NCBI GenBank assembly: GCA_022041995.1 | Contig: CP074390.1 | Coordinates: forward strand, 2,604,001 to 2,668,000 | DNA from: Cupriavidus necator | GTDB taxonomy: Bacteria; Pseudomonadota; Gammaproteobacteria; Burkholderiales; Burkholderiaceae | DNA length: 64,000 nucleotides | Reading direction: 5' to 3' | Shown: positions 42,941-51,393 of the stretch, in pieces | How the letters are laid out: every line of letters starts with the position of its first letter | Position numbering within the stretch: the stretch's first letter is position 1 | Translations under genes and position numbers: made by a program | Notes under the pieces: generated by a model | The model's input: the letters and a program-made list of their open reading frames with translations, nothing else | Told to the model about the DNA's origin: nothing | Database searches by the model: none

Positions 42941-43103
42941 GTTGCCTGGCACGGCCACGCCTGCCGGCACGGGGCGGCCGCCGGCAACGGCGGGCACGAT
43001 CCGGGTTAAACTGCCGGCGCCAGCGTTCCGGCCATTGCATTCAGGCAATGCCGCCCTCGCAGGTTCGCCCCTGAAACCCCGCCCCGCAATCCGTACCCGC
43101 ATC

Positions 43104-43589
43104 ATGAACGACCAGTCCCACCAGCTTTCCATGACCGTGCTGATGACGCCGGACATGGCCAACTTCTCCGGCAACGTCCACGGCGGCACCATCCTCAAGT
43201 ACCTGGACATGGTTGCCTATGCCTGCGCCAGCCGCTACGCCGGCCGCTACGTGGTGACGCTGTCGGTCGATCAGGTGGTGTTCCGCCAGCCGATCCACGT
43301 GGGCGAGCTGGTGACCTTCCTGGCCTCGGTCAACTTCACCGGCCGCAGTTCGATGGAAATCGGCATCAAGGTGGTGACCGAGAACATCCGCAGCAAGCTG
43401 GTGCGGCATACCAACAGCTGCTACTTCACCATGGTGGCCGTGGACGACAACGGCGCGCCGGCCGAGGTGCCGCCGCTGGAGCCGCGCGACGAGGTGGAGC
43501 GCCAGCGCTTTGCCGCCGCCCAGCAGCGCCGCGCGCTGCGCCAGGAAATGGAAAAGCGCCACGACGACATCAAGTCGTCGGTGACCTGA
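43104..43589 (+). CDS. Acyl-CoA thioesterase, hotdog fold (YciA/BFIT-like)
   Basis: A 161-aa cytoplasmic thioesterase that hydrolyses acyl-CoA to free acid and CoA. The hotdog motif is NFSGNVHGGTILKYLDMVAYACASRYAGRYVVTLSVDQVVFRQPI, with the catalytic Asp in YLDMVA, and the second strand block VGELVTFLASVNFTGRSSMEIGIKVVTENI. The C-terminal tail (residues 130-161) is highly charged. The ATG at 43104 is chosen over upstream in-frame starts because the family starts there. The creA gene follows by 14 bases. Confidence 0.9.
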   Translation: MNDQSHQLSMTVLMTPDMANFSGNVHGGTILKYLDMVAYACASRYAGRYVVTLSVDQVVFRQPIHVGELVTFLASVNFTGRSSMEIGIKVVTENIRSKLVRHTNSCYFTMVAVDDNGAPAEVPPLEPRDEVERQRFAAAQQRRALRQEMEKRHDDIKSSVT

Positions 43590-43603
43590 ATACCGACTAC
43601 GCC

Positions 43604-44086
43604 ATGAAGCGCAACTGCAATCGCGTCCGCACGGCCCTGGCCGTCGCCTGTCTGGCGGCTGCCGCGGGCGCCCACGCCGAGGAGATCGGCAGCGTCAGCA
43701 CCAATTTCCGCATGACCGGCTCTGACAAGGTCGTGATCGAAGCCTATGACGACCCCCAGGTGGATGGCGTGACCTGCTATGTGTCGCGTGCCCGCACGGG
43801 CGGCATCAAGGGCCAGCTGGGCATGGCCGAAGACCCGCCGGAGGCATCGATCGCCTGCCGGCAGGTAGGCACGATCGCCTTCAAGGGGCCGATCCGGCAA
43901 CAGGACAACGTCTTCTCCGAACGCATGTCTATCCTGTTCAAGGTCCTGCACGTCGTGCGCGCGGTCGACCGCAAGCGCAATACGCTGGTATACCTGACGT
44001 ACTCCGACCGCATTGTCAGCGGCAGCCCGCAGAACAGCGTCACCGCCGTGCCGGTGCCGGCCGGCACGTCCATCCCGGTGAAGTAA
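43604..44086 (+). CDS. creA: CreA-family periplasmic protein
   Basis: A 160-aa exported protein with signal peptide VRTALAVACLAAAAGAHA. The CreA family signature is present: EEIGSVSTNFRMTGSDKVVIEAYDDPQVDGVTCYVSRARTGGIKG, then ASIACRQVG and LHVVRAVDRKRNTLVYLTYSD, with a paired Cys likely forming a disulphide. CreA is conserved in many proteobacteria but its job is unknown. It converges on the acid phosphatase gene across 44 bases. Confidence 0.92.
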   Translation: MKRNCNRVRTALAVACLAAAAGAHAEEIGSVSTNFRMTGSDKVVIEAYDDPQVDGVTCYVSRARTGGIKGQLGMAEDPPEASIACRQVGTIAFKGPIRQQDNVFSERMSILFKVLHVVRAVDRKRNTLVYLTYSDRIVSGSPQNSVTAVPVPAGTSIPVK

Positions 44087-44130
44087 CCCGTGAAGTAACC
44101 CGTGCAGTAGCCGGCCCGGCACCAGGCGGA

Positions 44131-44973
44131 TCAGGGGGCCAGCGCTGCGCTCTCCGCCTGGCAGTCGCGCGACGGGCGCGCGCCGCTGGCGCGTGCCGCC
44201 GCCACTTCGCGGCGGGCCTTGTCCAGGTCGGCGCGGAAGGTGGGATCGGCATGCAGCCGCGCCACCGTTGCCGCGGCCATCATGCGGCCCTCGTTGACAT
44301 CGCTTTGCCAGTGCACGTTGCAGACCACGCGGCTCTGACCGAACGCGCGCCCGCGCGCCAGGATGTCATTGGCGCGTTCCGGCTCGACCTCCGCCAGGAT
44401 CAGCGCCCAGGCCCAGCCGATGGCGCTGTGGCCGGACGGGTACGAGCCGTCCTTTTCCAGCTTGGCGGCCTCGGCCGGCGTGCACATCGGCGTCTTGTTG
44501 GCCACAAAGGGGCGGGTGCGCTTGTAGCGGTCCTTGACGCCGTAGGTGGACAGGCCGGCATCGGCCAGGCTGCGCCGCAGCAGGATGTTCAGGTAGGGCG
44601 TGTCCTTCTCGCTGACCGGCACGCCCAGCGCGCATGAGAACGCGCCGGCGGCCCGGGGGAACGTCAGCACGGCATCTTCGGTAGCCAGTTGCCAGCGCGC
44701 CGAGCCGCGCAACGTGCCGGCCTGGCGTGCGGCGTCTTCATCCAGCGCCAGGGCGGGCGAGCCCTGCGCCGGCGGCCCGGGCAGCAGCTTCAGGCTGTCC
44801 GGGCGCGCATCGGCCGCCAGGTACCCTGCCGCAACGCCGGGGCGCAGCTCTGGCACCGCGGACAGGTTGGTGCCGCCGGCGGCGCAGCCCGCCACCAGGG
44901 CGGCGAGTGCCACGGCGATAGGTGCCCGCACTGGCGTGGACAGGGAGTGGTCACGCTTTGCTGGTTCCGTCAA
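44131..44973 (-). CDS. Class A non-specific acid phosphatase, PAP2 fold, lipoprotein
   Basis: A 280-aa periplasmic or membrane-anchored phosphatase. The PAP2 signature is complete: KDRYKRTRPF, PSGHSAIGWAW and SRVVCNVHWQSD, with the catalytic His in the last two. Class A acid phosphatases (PhoN/PhoC type) release phosphate from organic esters. The N-terminus PIAVALAALVAGC is a lipobox, so it is probably lipid-anchored. A single gene, it converges on creA. No Pho-box was seen in its short upstream region. Confidence 0.9.
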   Translation of the reverse strand: MTEPAKRDHSLSTPVRAPIAVALAALVAGCAAGGTNLSAVPELRPGVAAGYLAADARPDSLKLLPGPPAQGSPALALDEDAARQAGTLRGSARWQLATEDAVLTFPRAAGAFSCALGVPVSEKDTPYLNILLRRSLADAGLSTYGVKDRYKRTRPFVANKTPMCTPAEAAKLEKDGSYPSGHSAIGWAWALILAEVEPERANDILARGRAFGQSRVVCNVHWQSDVNEGRMMAAATVARLHADPTFRADLDKARREVAAARASGARPSRDCQAESAALAP

Positions 44974-45020
44974 TTTGTTATTCCTTGTTGTTTTTGTCGA
45001 GTCGGCTGTCCTGCCGCGAG

Positions 45021-46769
45021 TCAGGCGGCCGCGTCGAACAGCTTGCGCAGGTTCGACTTCAGGATCTTGCCATTGGCATTGCGCGGCAGCATCTCCTGGT
45101 AAATCAGGATACGCACCGGCACCTTGAATGCCGCCAGCCGCGTGCGCACGAAATCCTGCAGAACGGCCTCGCTCGCCTGCATGCCGGGCTTCAGGCTGAC
45201 CACCGCGGCCGGCTCTTCGCCCAGCGTCTTGTGCGCGAGCCCGACTACCGCGGCATCCATCACCGCCGGATGCTCGTACAGGGTGCTTTCCACCTCGATG
45301 CAGTAGATGTTCTCGCCACCGCGGATCAGCATGTCCTTCATCCGGTCGACGATATAGACGTAGCCTTCCTCATCCAGCCGCGCAATGTCGCCGGTGCGCA
45401 GCCAGCCGTCGGCAAAGGTCTGCGCCGTGGCCTCGGGCTTGTTCCAGTAGCCGCGCACGACATTGGCGCCGCGCGCCATCAGCTCGCCGGTTTCGCCGGG
45501 CGGCAACGCGCGGCCTAGCCCGTCCACCACCTTCATCTCGCCGATCGGCAGCGCCGGACCGCTGCTGTCCGGGCGCATCACGTATTCCTCGGCGCTGTGG
45601 CTGGTGAAGGTGGACGACGTTTCCGTCATGCCCCAGCCGATGCCGGGTGCGGCCAGCGGGAATATCTCGCCGATGCGCCGCACCAGTTCAGGCGATGCCG
45701 GCGCGCCGCCGTAGTTGACGTTCTCCAGCGAGGACAGGTCGAAGCGGCCGCGCTCCGGATGCTCCAGGATCTGCCATGCGATGGTGGGCACGCCGCCGGC
45801 CGCGGTGCAGCGCTCGCGCTCGATCAGTTCCATGCCGCGCAGCGCGTCCCAGCGGTGCATCAGCACGATCTTGCCGCCGGTGGCGATGGCGCCGTTGAGC
45901 ACCGCCATGCAGCCGGTGACGTGGAAGAACGGCACCGCCAGCAGCATGGCCTTTTGCGGCGCGGCGGGGTCGGGCGCGGGAATCGGCTCGCCCCGGCGCA
46001 ACAGGTTGCGGATCGGGCTGAAGCTGCCGGCGACTGCCACGTTGGTGGAGTTGCGGTGCGTGCCGAGCGCGCCCTTGGGTTTGCCGGTGGTGCCCGAGGT
46101 GTAGAAGATGGTGGCGTCGTCGTCCGGATCGATGTCGACCTGCGGCGGCGCCTGGTCCGGCAGCGCGGCCCAGTCAGCCGGGCTGCCGATCACGCTCTCC
46201 AGCGGGACCACGCGCGGCTCGGCCGCGGTGCCGCCGGCACGTGAAGCATAGACGCGTTCCAGCGCCGGGCAGCCCGGCAGGTGTTCCAGGATGCGGTCGA
46301 GCCGTTCGGCATCGACGATCGCCACGCGGCTGCCCGAATCGGCCAGGCCATACTCCAGCTCGGCGCCGGTCCACCAGGCATTGAGCGGTGTCACGATTGC
46401 GCCGGCCAGCAGCGCGCCATAGAAAGCCACTGGCCATTCAGGCAGGTTGCGCATGGCCACGGCCACGCGGTCGCCCTTGCGCACACCGTCGCGCACCAGT
46501 GCATGGGCCAGGGAGATGGCGGCGCGCCGGAAGGCATCGTAGGAAACGCGCTCGTCCTCGTAAACCACGAAGGTGCGGTCGGCAAACGCGCGCGTGGCCA
46601 GCAACAGCTCGCGCAGCGTGGGCGGTGCGTTCTTCCAGACGGTGGTGGGGATGCCGCGGATCACGCGCGTTTCGGTTTCGAACGGCGCGCCGGGCGCGGT
46701 AAGCCGGGCGTGGGCCTCGGCCAGCGACATGACCGGCCAGATGCCGGCCACTTGCGGATTGCTCGACAT
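45021..46769 (-). CDS. Class I adenylate-forming acyl-CoA synthetase
   Basis: A 582-aa AMP-forming acyl- or aryl-CoA ligase. The ATP loop is FYTSGTTGKPKG near residue 210, the adenine motif is GWGMTETSS, and the C-terminal domain has DGWLRTGDIARLDEEGYVYIVDRMKDMLIRGGENIYCIEVE and the catalytic Lys in NANGKILKSNLRKL. The start is 46769, with GGGAGG about 7 bases upstream; a GTG at 46790 would put that RBS inside the gene. It lies downstream of an SDR gene behind a hairpin. The acid activated is unknown. Confidence 0.9.
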   Translation of the reverse strand: MSSNPQVAGIWPVMSLAEAHARLTAPGAPFETETRVIRGIPTTVWKNAPPTLRELLLATRAFADRTFVVYEDERVSYDAFRRAAISLAHALVRDGVRKGDRVAVAMRNLPEWPVAFYGALLAGAIVTPLNAWWTGAELEYGLADSGSRVAIVDAERLDRILEHLPGCPALERVYASRAGGTAAEPRVVPLESVIGSPADWAALPDQAPPQVDIDPDDDATIFYTSGTTGKPKGALGTHRNSTNVAVAGSFSPIRNLLRRGEPIPAPDPAAPQKAMLLAVPFFHVTGCMAVLNGAIATGGKIVLMHRWDALRGMELIERERCTAAGGVPTIAWQILEHPERGRFDLSSLENVNYGGAPASPELVRRIGEIFPLAAPGIGWGMTETSSTFTSHSAEEYVMRPDSSGPALPIGEMKVVDGLGRALPPGETGELMARGANVVRGYWNKPEATAQTFADGWLRTGDIARLDEEGYVYIVDRMKDMLIRGGENIYCIEVESTLYEHPAVMDAAVVGLAHKTLGEEPAAVVSLKPGMQASEAVLQDFVRTRLAAFKVPVRILIYQEMLPRNANGKILKSNLRKLFDAAA

Positions 46770-46812
46770 GACTGCCTCCCGGAACTGCACTGCAGGTTGA
46801 GGGAAATGCAGG

Positions 46813-46850
46813 AAAAGCGGCGGGCGCCGGCTCTCAGGGCCGGCGCCCGC
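46813..46850 (-). terminator. Hairpin between SDR and acyl-CoA synthetase genes
   Basis: GCGGGCGCCGGC and its exact complement form a 12-bp stem with a 7-base loop, followed on the minus strand by CGCTTTTCC. It lies after the SDR stop and 44 bases before the ligase start, so it may reduce read-through between them. Confidence 0.65.
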
Positions 46851-46868
46851 AACGCTTGGGTCAGACGC

Positions 46869-47633
46869 TCAGATGGTCACGCCGCCGTCTACGACCAGCG
46901 CCTGGCCGGTCATGAAGGTGCTGGCTGCCGACGCCAGGTAGACCGCCGCCCCGGCGATCTCGACGGGTTCGCCGATGCGGCGCAGGGGGGCGCCCTGGGT
47001 GGACTGCTTGTAGCGCTCGGGATCTTCCCACAGCGCGCGCGCAAAGTCGGTCTTGATCAGCCCCGGCGCGATGCAGTTCACGCGCACGTTGTGCGGCCCG
47101 AACTCGACGGCGAGGTTGCGCGCCAGCTGGAAGTCGGCAGCCTTGGAGATGTTGTACACGCCGATGGTGGGCGAGCCGCGCAGGCCGCCGATCGACGACA
47201 CGATGATGATCGAGCCGTCCTTGCGGTCGATCATTTGCGGGGCCACCATCTGGATCAGCCAGTGGTTGGAGATGACGTTGTTGTCCAGCACCTTGCGGAA
47301 CTGGTCGTCCGACACGCCGCTCATGGGCCCGTAGTACGGGTTGGACGCGGCATTGCAGACCAGCACATCGATCTTGCCGAAGGCGCGGTTGGTCTCGTCG
47401 ACCAGGCGCTGCAGGTCGTCCTTCGAAGAAATATTGGCAGGGACCGCGATCGCGGTGCCGGCGCCATGGCGGGCGTTGATGGCATCCACCACTTCCTGGC
47501 AGGCCTCGATCTTGCGCGAAGAAATGACCACCTTGGCACCCTGGACGGCCATCTGCTCGGCGATGGCGCGGCCAATCCCGCGCGAGGAGCCGGTGACGAT
47601 GGCAACCTTGCCCGTCAGATCAAACAATGACAT
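46869..47633 (-). CDS. Short-chain dehydrogenase/reductase
   Basis: A 254-aa classical SDR. The cofactor loop VAIVTGSSRGIGRAIAEQM binds NAD(P), LVCNAASNP is the NNAG-type motif, and the active site is SIIIVSSIGGL...GVYNISKAAD with the YxxxK pair. The C-terminus FMTGQALVVDGGVTI is typical of FabG-like enzymes. It is probably linked to the acyl-CoA ligase downstream in fatty-acid or steroid-like degradation. The substrate is unknown. Confidence 0.88.
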   Translation of the reverse strand: MSLFDLTGKVAIVTGSSRGIGRAIAEQMAVQGAKVVISSRKIEACQEVVDAINARHGAGTAIAVPANISSKDDLQRLVDETNRAFGKIDVLVCNAASNPYYGPMSGVSDDQFRKVLDNNVISNHWLIQMVAPQMIDRKDGSIIIVSSIGGLRGSPTIGVYNISKAADFQLARNLAVEFGPHNVRVNCIAPGLIKTDFARALWEDPERYKQSTQGAPLRRIGEPVEIAGAAVYLASAASTFMTGQALVVDGGVTI

Positions 47634-47838
47634 GGAGTCTCCTGTATGGCTGCGCCGGCGTCAGGGGCCGGCTTTGTCCTGGCGACGTGCCCGCAGGCAG
47701 CATCGCCGGGACATTATGGTGGCGCCGCTGGCCTCAGTCCACAGGCCCGGGTGCCGTGCGCCGGCCATATCAGGATTCTTTCTGCGGGCAATGCGCGCCG
47801 TGCATGGCAGGCATGCTGCATAGCAAAATCATGGCGCC

Positions 47839-48705
47839 TCAGGTGCCGGAAGATACCGTTGCGGGCGCCAGCAACGCCGGCAGGGCGTCGGCCAGGCCAC
47901 GCCGCAGGTCATCGTCCAGCAGCACGCCGAATCGATCCGACAAGGCCTGCACCACGGCCTCGGGCGAGGCCAGCCGCGTCCGGTGCACGGTGCCGTCCGG
48001 TGCGCGCTCGGCCAGGTCGCCGTCGGCCAGCGTCACGCGGGTGCCGCCGTCGGTGCGCGCGGCCATCAGCCGCTGCAGGAACACGCTGTCAGGGTGTGTC
48101 GATACATACCAGTTGCGCGGCACGAAATCGATCCACGGCTGCGGCGTCAGGTCGAAGCGGTAGACCTTGATCCAGCCGGCATCGCCGCGCGCCTCCAGGT
48201 CGTAACTGTGGAACGCGGTGGCGGCGGTCTCCGGCGGCGAAGGGGCCAGCCGGTATGGAAAACTGTCATCGCCGGGCTCGGACAGCGGCATCGCCCGGTA
48301 TGGCGTGGGGCCGCCGAAACCGACATCGGCAACGTAGCTGCGATGCGCCACTTCCACGCGCAGCAGCATGTGCGAGGTCGCGGTCGGCACATCGTCGGGA
48401 ACGCCCCAGCGCACGCGCGCGGCCAGCGGCGTCACGGCGTAGCCAAGTGCGCCCAGCCCGGCCGCCAGCAGTGTATTGAGTTCAAAGCAGTAGCCGCCGC
48501 GCCGGCGCGTGACGAGCTTGTCGAAGACCGCATCCAACTCGATCCGCACTGGCCGGCGCAGCAGCGGATCGATGTTCTCGAACGGAATGCTGGCCAGGTG
48601 CGCGGCCAATACGATATCCAGCGCTTCCAGCGTGGGCGAGGGCGGGGCGGCAATGCCGAGGCGCGCCAGCCAGGCGTCCAGTTGGGGGGCGTCCAGGGTC
48701 ATCAT
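47839..48705 (-). CDS. nat: Arylamine N-acetyltransferase
   Basis: A 288-aa enzyme that moves acetyl from acetyl-CoA to arylamines and hydrazines. The catalytic triad is visible: Cys in TRRRGGYCFELNTLL near residue 72, His in PTATSHMLLRVEV and Asp in SYVADVGFGGPTPYR. The N-terminal ASIPFENID is typical of NATs. Its start lies 27 bases after the stop of the Crp-type regulator, so the two are co-transcribed and the regulator may control its own operon. Confidence 0.93.
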   Translation of the reverse strand: MMTLDAPQLDAWLARLGIAAPPSPTLEALDIVLAAHLASIPFENIDPLLRRPVRIELDAVFDKLVTRRRGGYCFELNTLLAAGLGALGYAVTPLAARVRWGVPDDVPTATSHMLLRVEVAHRSYVADVGFGGPTPYRAMPLSEPGDDSFPYRLAPSPPETAATAFHSYDLEARGDAGWIKVYRFDLTPQPWIDFVPRNWYVSTHPDSVFLQRLMAARTDGGTRVTLADGDLAERAPDGTVHRTRLASPEAVVQALSDRFGVLLDDDLRRGLADALPALLAPATVSSGT

Positions 48706-48732
48706 GGTGTGCGGGGCTCCGGTGCGATGCGT

Positions 48733-49485
48733 TCAGTTGAGCGCTTCCAGCGCCCGCAGGTCAAGCAGTTCAATGCCACCATACTCCAGCCGCAGCAGGC
48801 CCCGTGCTTCCAGTTCGCGCAGCGCATGGTTCACGGTCTGGCGCGACAGGCCCAGCATCTGTGCCAGCTGCTCCTGCGGGATGCGCACGCGCTGCGTGGC
48901 CTGGGCCTGCGGCAGGTTGCCGTAGCCATGCGCGATCGCGGCCAGGCGCCGGGCAATGCGGGCCGCCGGCGGCAGCAACTGTGCTTCCTCGACATAGTTG
49001 AAGGCCTGGCGCGTCTTGGCTGCCAGCAGTTGCCCGAAGGCCTGCCACCATGCCGGCTGCTGCGCCAGGCGCCGTTCCAGGCTGGCGCGCGGCACGTGCC
49101 ACAGCATCGTGGCGCTGACCGCGCGCGCGTCGTGGGTGCGCGGCAGGCCGTCGAACAGGCAGATTTCGCCGAACCAAGTGCCGGGCTCCAGCAGGCCGAG
49201 CAACGCCGCCTTGCCCGATTCGCCGCTGGCGTGGATCTGCATGGTGCCGCTGGCGACACAATACAGGCCGTCGAAACGGTCGCCGCGGGCAAAGAGCGTC
49301 TCGCCGGCAACCAGCCGGCGCAGGCTGCCGTCATCGAGCAGTGCCTGGCGCAGCGCCGGCGGCAACTGGCTGAACCAGGCGCCGGCACGTACGGCAGCAA
49401 GCGCATCGTCGCGCGGCGGCACCGGGCCGGGCAGTGCGCCGGCGAGTTGCGATGGGGGGCATTGCGGCGGGCTCGCCAGTCCCAT
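48733..49485 (-). CDS. Crp/Fnr-family transcriptional regulator
   Basis: A 250-aa regulator with a cyclic-nucleotide-like sensor (ETLFARGDRFDGLYCVASGTMQIHASGESGKAALLGLLEPGTWFGEICLFDG) and a C-terminal helix-turn-helix (IPQEQLAQMLGLSRQTVNHALRELEARGLLRLEY). There is no N-terminal cysteine cluster of FNR type. It heads the regulator-nat operon and faces the Mpo1-like gene across 216 bases that hold palindromes which could be its sites. Confidence 0.87.
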   Translation of the reverse strand: MGLASPPQCPPSQLAGALPGPVPPRDDALAAVRAGAWFSQLPPALRQALLDDGSLRRLVAGETLFARGDRFDGLYCVASGTMQIHASGESGKAALLGLLEPGTWFGEICLFDGLPRTHDARAVSATMLWHVPRASLERRLAQQPAWWQAFGQLLAAKTRQAFNYVEEAQLLPPAARIARRLAAIAHGYGNLPQAQATQRVRIPQEQLAQMLGLSRQTVNHALRELEARGLLRLEYGGIELLDLRALEALN

Positions 49486-49548
49486 GCCGGTCTCCTATCA
49501 GATGGGGGCTGTGCCGGGTGTCAGCCGGGACACACAAGGGCACGCTGC

Positions 49549-49564
49549 GACAGTCCGGACTGTC
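49549..49564. promoter_or_regulatory. 16-base perfect palindrome between crp-type gene and Mpo1-like gene
   Basis: GACAGTCCGGACTGTC is perfectly symmetric and lies 64 bases upstream of the Crp-type start. A related inverted pair TGTC-AGCCGG-GACA lies 17 bases further towards that gene (49519-49532). A role as the operator of the Crp-family regulator is plausible but not proven; the sites do not match the classical TGTGA/TCACA. Confidence 0.55.
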
Positions 49565-49701
49565 AAAAACCTGACAGACCGCACGGTGCGCGCCCACTAC
49601 TATAAATCCACATCGCGCCCGCCGCGCGGCAGCAGGCGGCAGCGTCCGGAAGCCCTTGCGGCGCCGCGCGCGCACGCCTGCGCATACAAGGAGACGCCCC
49701 C

Positions 49702-50199
49702 GTGAAAACCCTGATCGAACACCTGGCCAACTACGCCGCCTACCATCGCGACCCGCGCAACGTCTTTACACACTTCATCGGTATCCCGATGATCGTGCTG
49801 GCAGTGACGACGCTGCTGGCGCGCCCGGCCCTGCCGCTGGGCGACGGCTCTGCCTACATGACGCCGGCGATGCTGCTGTACATCCTGTCGTGCCTGTTCT
49901 ACCTGCGCCTGTCGCTGGTGTTCGGGGTAGCGATGGCGGTCATCCTGGCGTTCTTTCTCTATGCCGGCGCGCACATTGCGGCGTTGCCCACCGTCTGGTG
50001 GCTTGCCATCGGCCTTGGCCTGTTCGTGGTGGGATGGGTGATCCAGTTCATCGGCCACTATTACGAGGGGCGCAAGCCGGCGTTCGTCGACGACCTGGCC
50101 GGCCTGCTGATCGGCCCGCTGTTCCTGGTGGCGGAGACCGCCTTTGCGCTTGGGCTGGCACGCGACACGCGCGAGGCCATGGCCGCCCGCGCGCACTGA
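49702..50199 (+). CDS. Mpo1-like/DUF962 membrane protein
   Basis: A 165-aa membrane protein of the Mpo1 group, whose yeast member is an Fe-dependent dioxygenase that shortens 2-hydroxy fatty acids. The His-rich motifs at both ends are preserved: YAAYHRDPRNVFTHFIGIP at residues 11-29 and FIGHYYEGRKPAFVDDLAG near residue 115, with four or five hydrophobic helices between. The GTG start has AAGGAG 8 bases upstream. It is divergent from the Crp-type regulator gene. Confidence 0.87.
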   Translation: MKTLIEHLANYAAYHRDPRNVFTHFIGIPMIVLAVTTLLARPALPLGDGSAYMTPAMLLYILSCLFYLRLSLVFGVAMAVILAFFLYAGAHIAALPTVWWLAIGLGLFVVGWVIQFIGHYYEGRKPAFVDDLAGLLIGPLFLVAETAFALGLARDTREAMAARAH

Positions 50200-50645
50200 T
50201 CAAGGCAGCCCCGCCGGCAGTCGCAGCCGCGCCGCCAGCCCGCGCAGCGGGCTCGATGCCAGCGCCAGGCTGCCTTCGTATATCGCGGCGCGCCTCGCAC
50301 TGGCGGCCGGTGCACCGGTTTCACTGCTGTGCGTGGCGAGCCTGTTCGGCATGCAGGCCGGCCTGCATGCGTGCTGGCAGGCATGGTGGCATGCCGATGC
50401 AAGGCTGGCGATGATCGCGCTCGGCACCCTCTTCGCGGATTCCTTGCTGGCGCTTGGCACGGGTGAGCAGGCAGCAAACGGTAGCGCTGCGGCACGCGCA
50501 TCGCTGCGCGCGCAGGCACCTGAAGAAGCTGCCGCGAACGCCAAAACGGGGGGACGTAGGCCGTATTCGCGTTTCCACTGAGGCAAAGCCGCGACAAAAC
50601 CCGGGGTTTTCACCGGGTTTTACGCTTCGCATGCACGAAAACCCC
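50200..50645. other. Region without a supported gene
   Basis: A 9-bp inverted repeat (AAGGCAGCC at 50202-50210 and GGCTGCCTT at 50268-50276) lies just after the Mpo1-like stop. A plus-strand open frame from 50144 to 50581 has a hydrophobic middle (PVSLLCVASLFGMQAGLHACWQ) but starts inside the upstream gene without an RBS, and a minus-strand frame covers much the same span. Neither is convincing. Confidence 0.35.
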
Positions 50646-50672
50646 TTGACTTACGGTACTTTCCGCTATGAT
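50646..50672 (+). promoter_or_regulatory. Candidate sigma-70 promoter of H1-tailed HU gene
   Basis: TTGACT and TATGAT are separated by 15 bases, slightly short of the ideal 17. The pair lies about 90 bases upstream of the HU start in a distinctly AT-rich patch, and is the best promoter-like pair near this gene. Confidence 0.5.
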
Positions 50673-50762
50673 TCAGTGGGCGTCGAGAAGACGATTGCGC
50701 AACGCTGAGAAGCAATGCGAAACACCTGCCGACACCCATCTGTTCAACTTACGAATATCGAT

Positions 50763-51221
50763 ATGGCGACCAAAGCGAAACCGACCGCGAAGACTGCAAC
50801 CAAGCCCGCTGCCAAGAAGGCTGCGGCAACCAAGGCACCCGTGAAGGCTGCCGCCAAGAAGGCCACGCCGGCCAAGAAGGCTGCTCCCGCCGCTGCGCCC
50901 GTTGCGCGCCCGCTGAAGGACACCTTCAACAAGTCGAGCCTGGTCGCTCACCTGGTAGCCCAGACCCAGCTGGAACCCAAGGCCGTGAAGACGGTGCTGG
51001 CCCACCTGGAAACCACCATCGTCGGCGCGCTGAACAAGAAGGGCGCTGGCGAGTTCACGCTGCCCGGCCTGCTGAAGGTCACGGCGCAGCAAGTGCCGGC
51101 CAAGAAGAAGCGCTTCGGCAAGGACCCGTTCACCGGTGAAGAGCGTTGGTTCCCGGCCAAGCCGGCCAGCGTCAAGGTCAAGGTCCGTCCGCTGAAGAAG
51201 CTGAAGGATGCCGCAGCCTGA
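50763..51221 (+). CDS. HU-family protein with histone H1-like N-terminal tail
   Basis: A 152-aa protein in two parts. Residues 1-48 are an alanine/lysine/proline tail built on KPAAKKAAATK-, KAAAKKA- and PAKKAAP-type units, as in eukaryotic H1 and Bordetella/Pseudomonas histone-like proteins. Residues about 50-152 are an HU/IHF-like domain (FNKSSLVAHLVAQTQLEPKAVKTVLAHL, FTLPGLLKVTAQQVPAKKKRFGKDPFTGEERWFPAKP). It would bind DNA strongly and compact it. The ATG at 50763 gives the tail directly; an upstream in-frame start is not needed. It has its own terminator. Confidence 0.92.
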   Translation: MATKAKPTAKTATKPAAKKAAATKAPVKAAAKKATPAKKAAPAAAPVARPLKDTFNKSSLVAHLVAQTQLEPKAVKTVLAHLETTIVGALNKKGAGEFTLPGLLKVTAQQVPAKKKRFGKDPFTGEERWFPAKPASVKVKVRPLKKLKDAAA

Positions 51222-51245
51222 TCTGCGCCACGTTGTCCTGAAAGA

Positions 51246-51272
51246 AAGGAGCCGCTTGCCGGCTCCTTTTTT
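51246..51272 (+). terminator. Intrinsic terminator of HU-like gene
   Basis: AAGGAGCCG and CGGCTCCTT form a 9-bp stem with a 5-base loop followed by a six-T run, 24 bases after the stop. Confidence 0.9.
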
Positions 51273-51285
51273 CATTGGTGCGCCG

Positions 51286-51319
<34 letters not shown>

Positions 51320-51393
51320 CGTGAGCGCAATCCGTGCCGCGCGTTCCTACATTTTCTGGCCGCCGGCGACAGACCGGCGCGGGAGGAGACACG

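Noticed and set aside
50144..50613. Two opposing open frames after the Mpo1-like gene
   Set aside because: Neither has an RBS, the plus frame starts inside the upstream gene, and codon composition is similar on both strands; I listed the region as unassigned instead.
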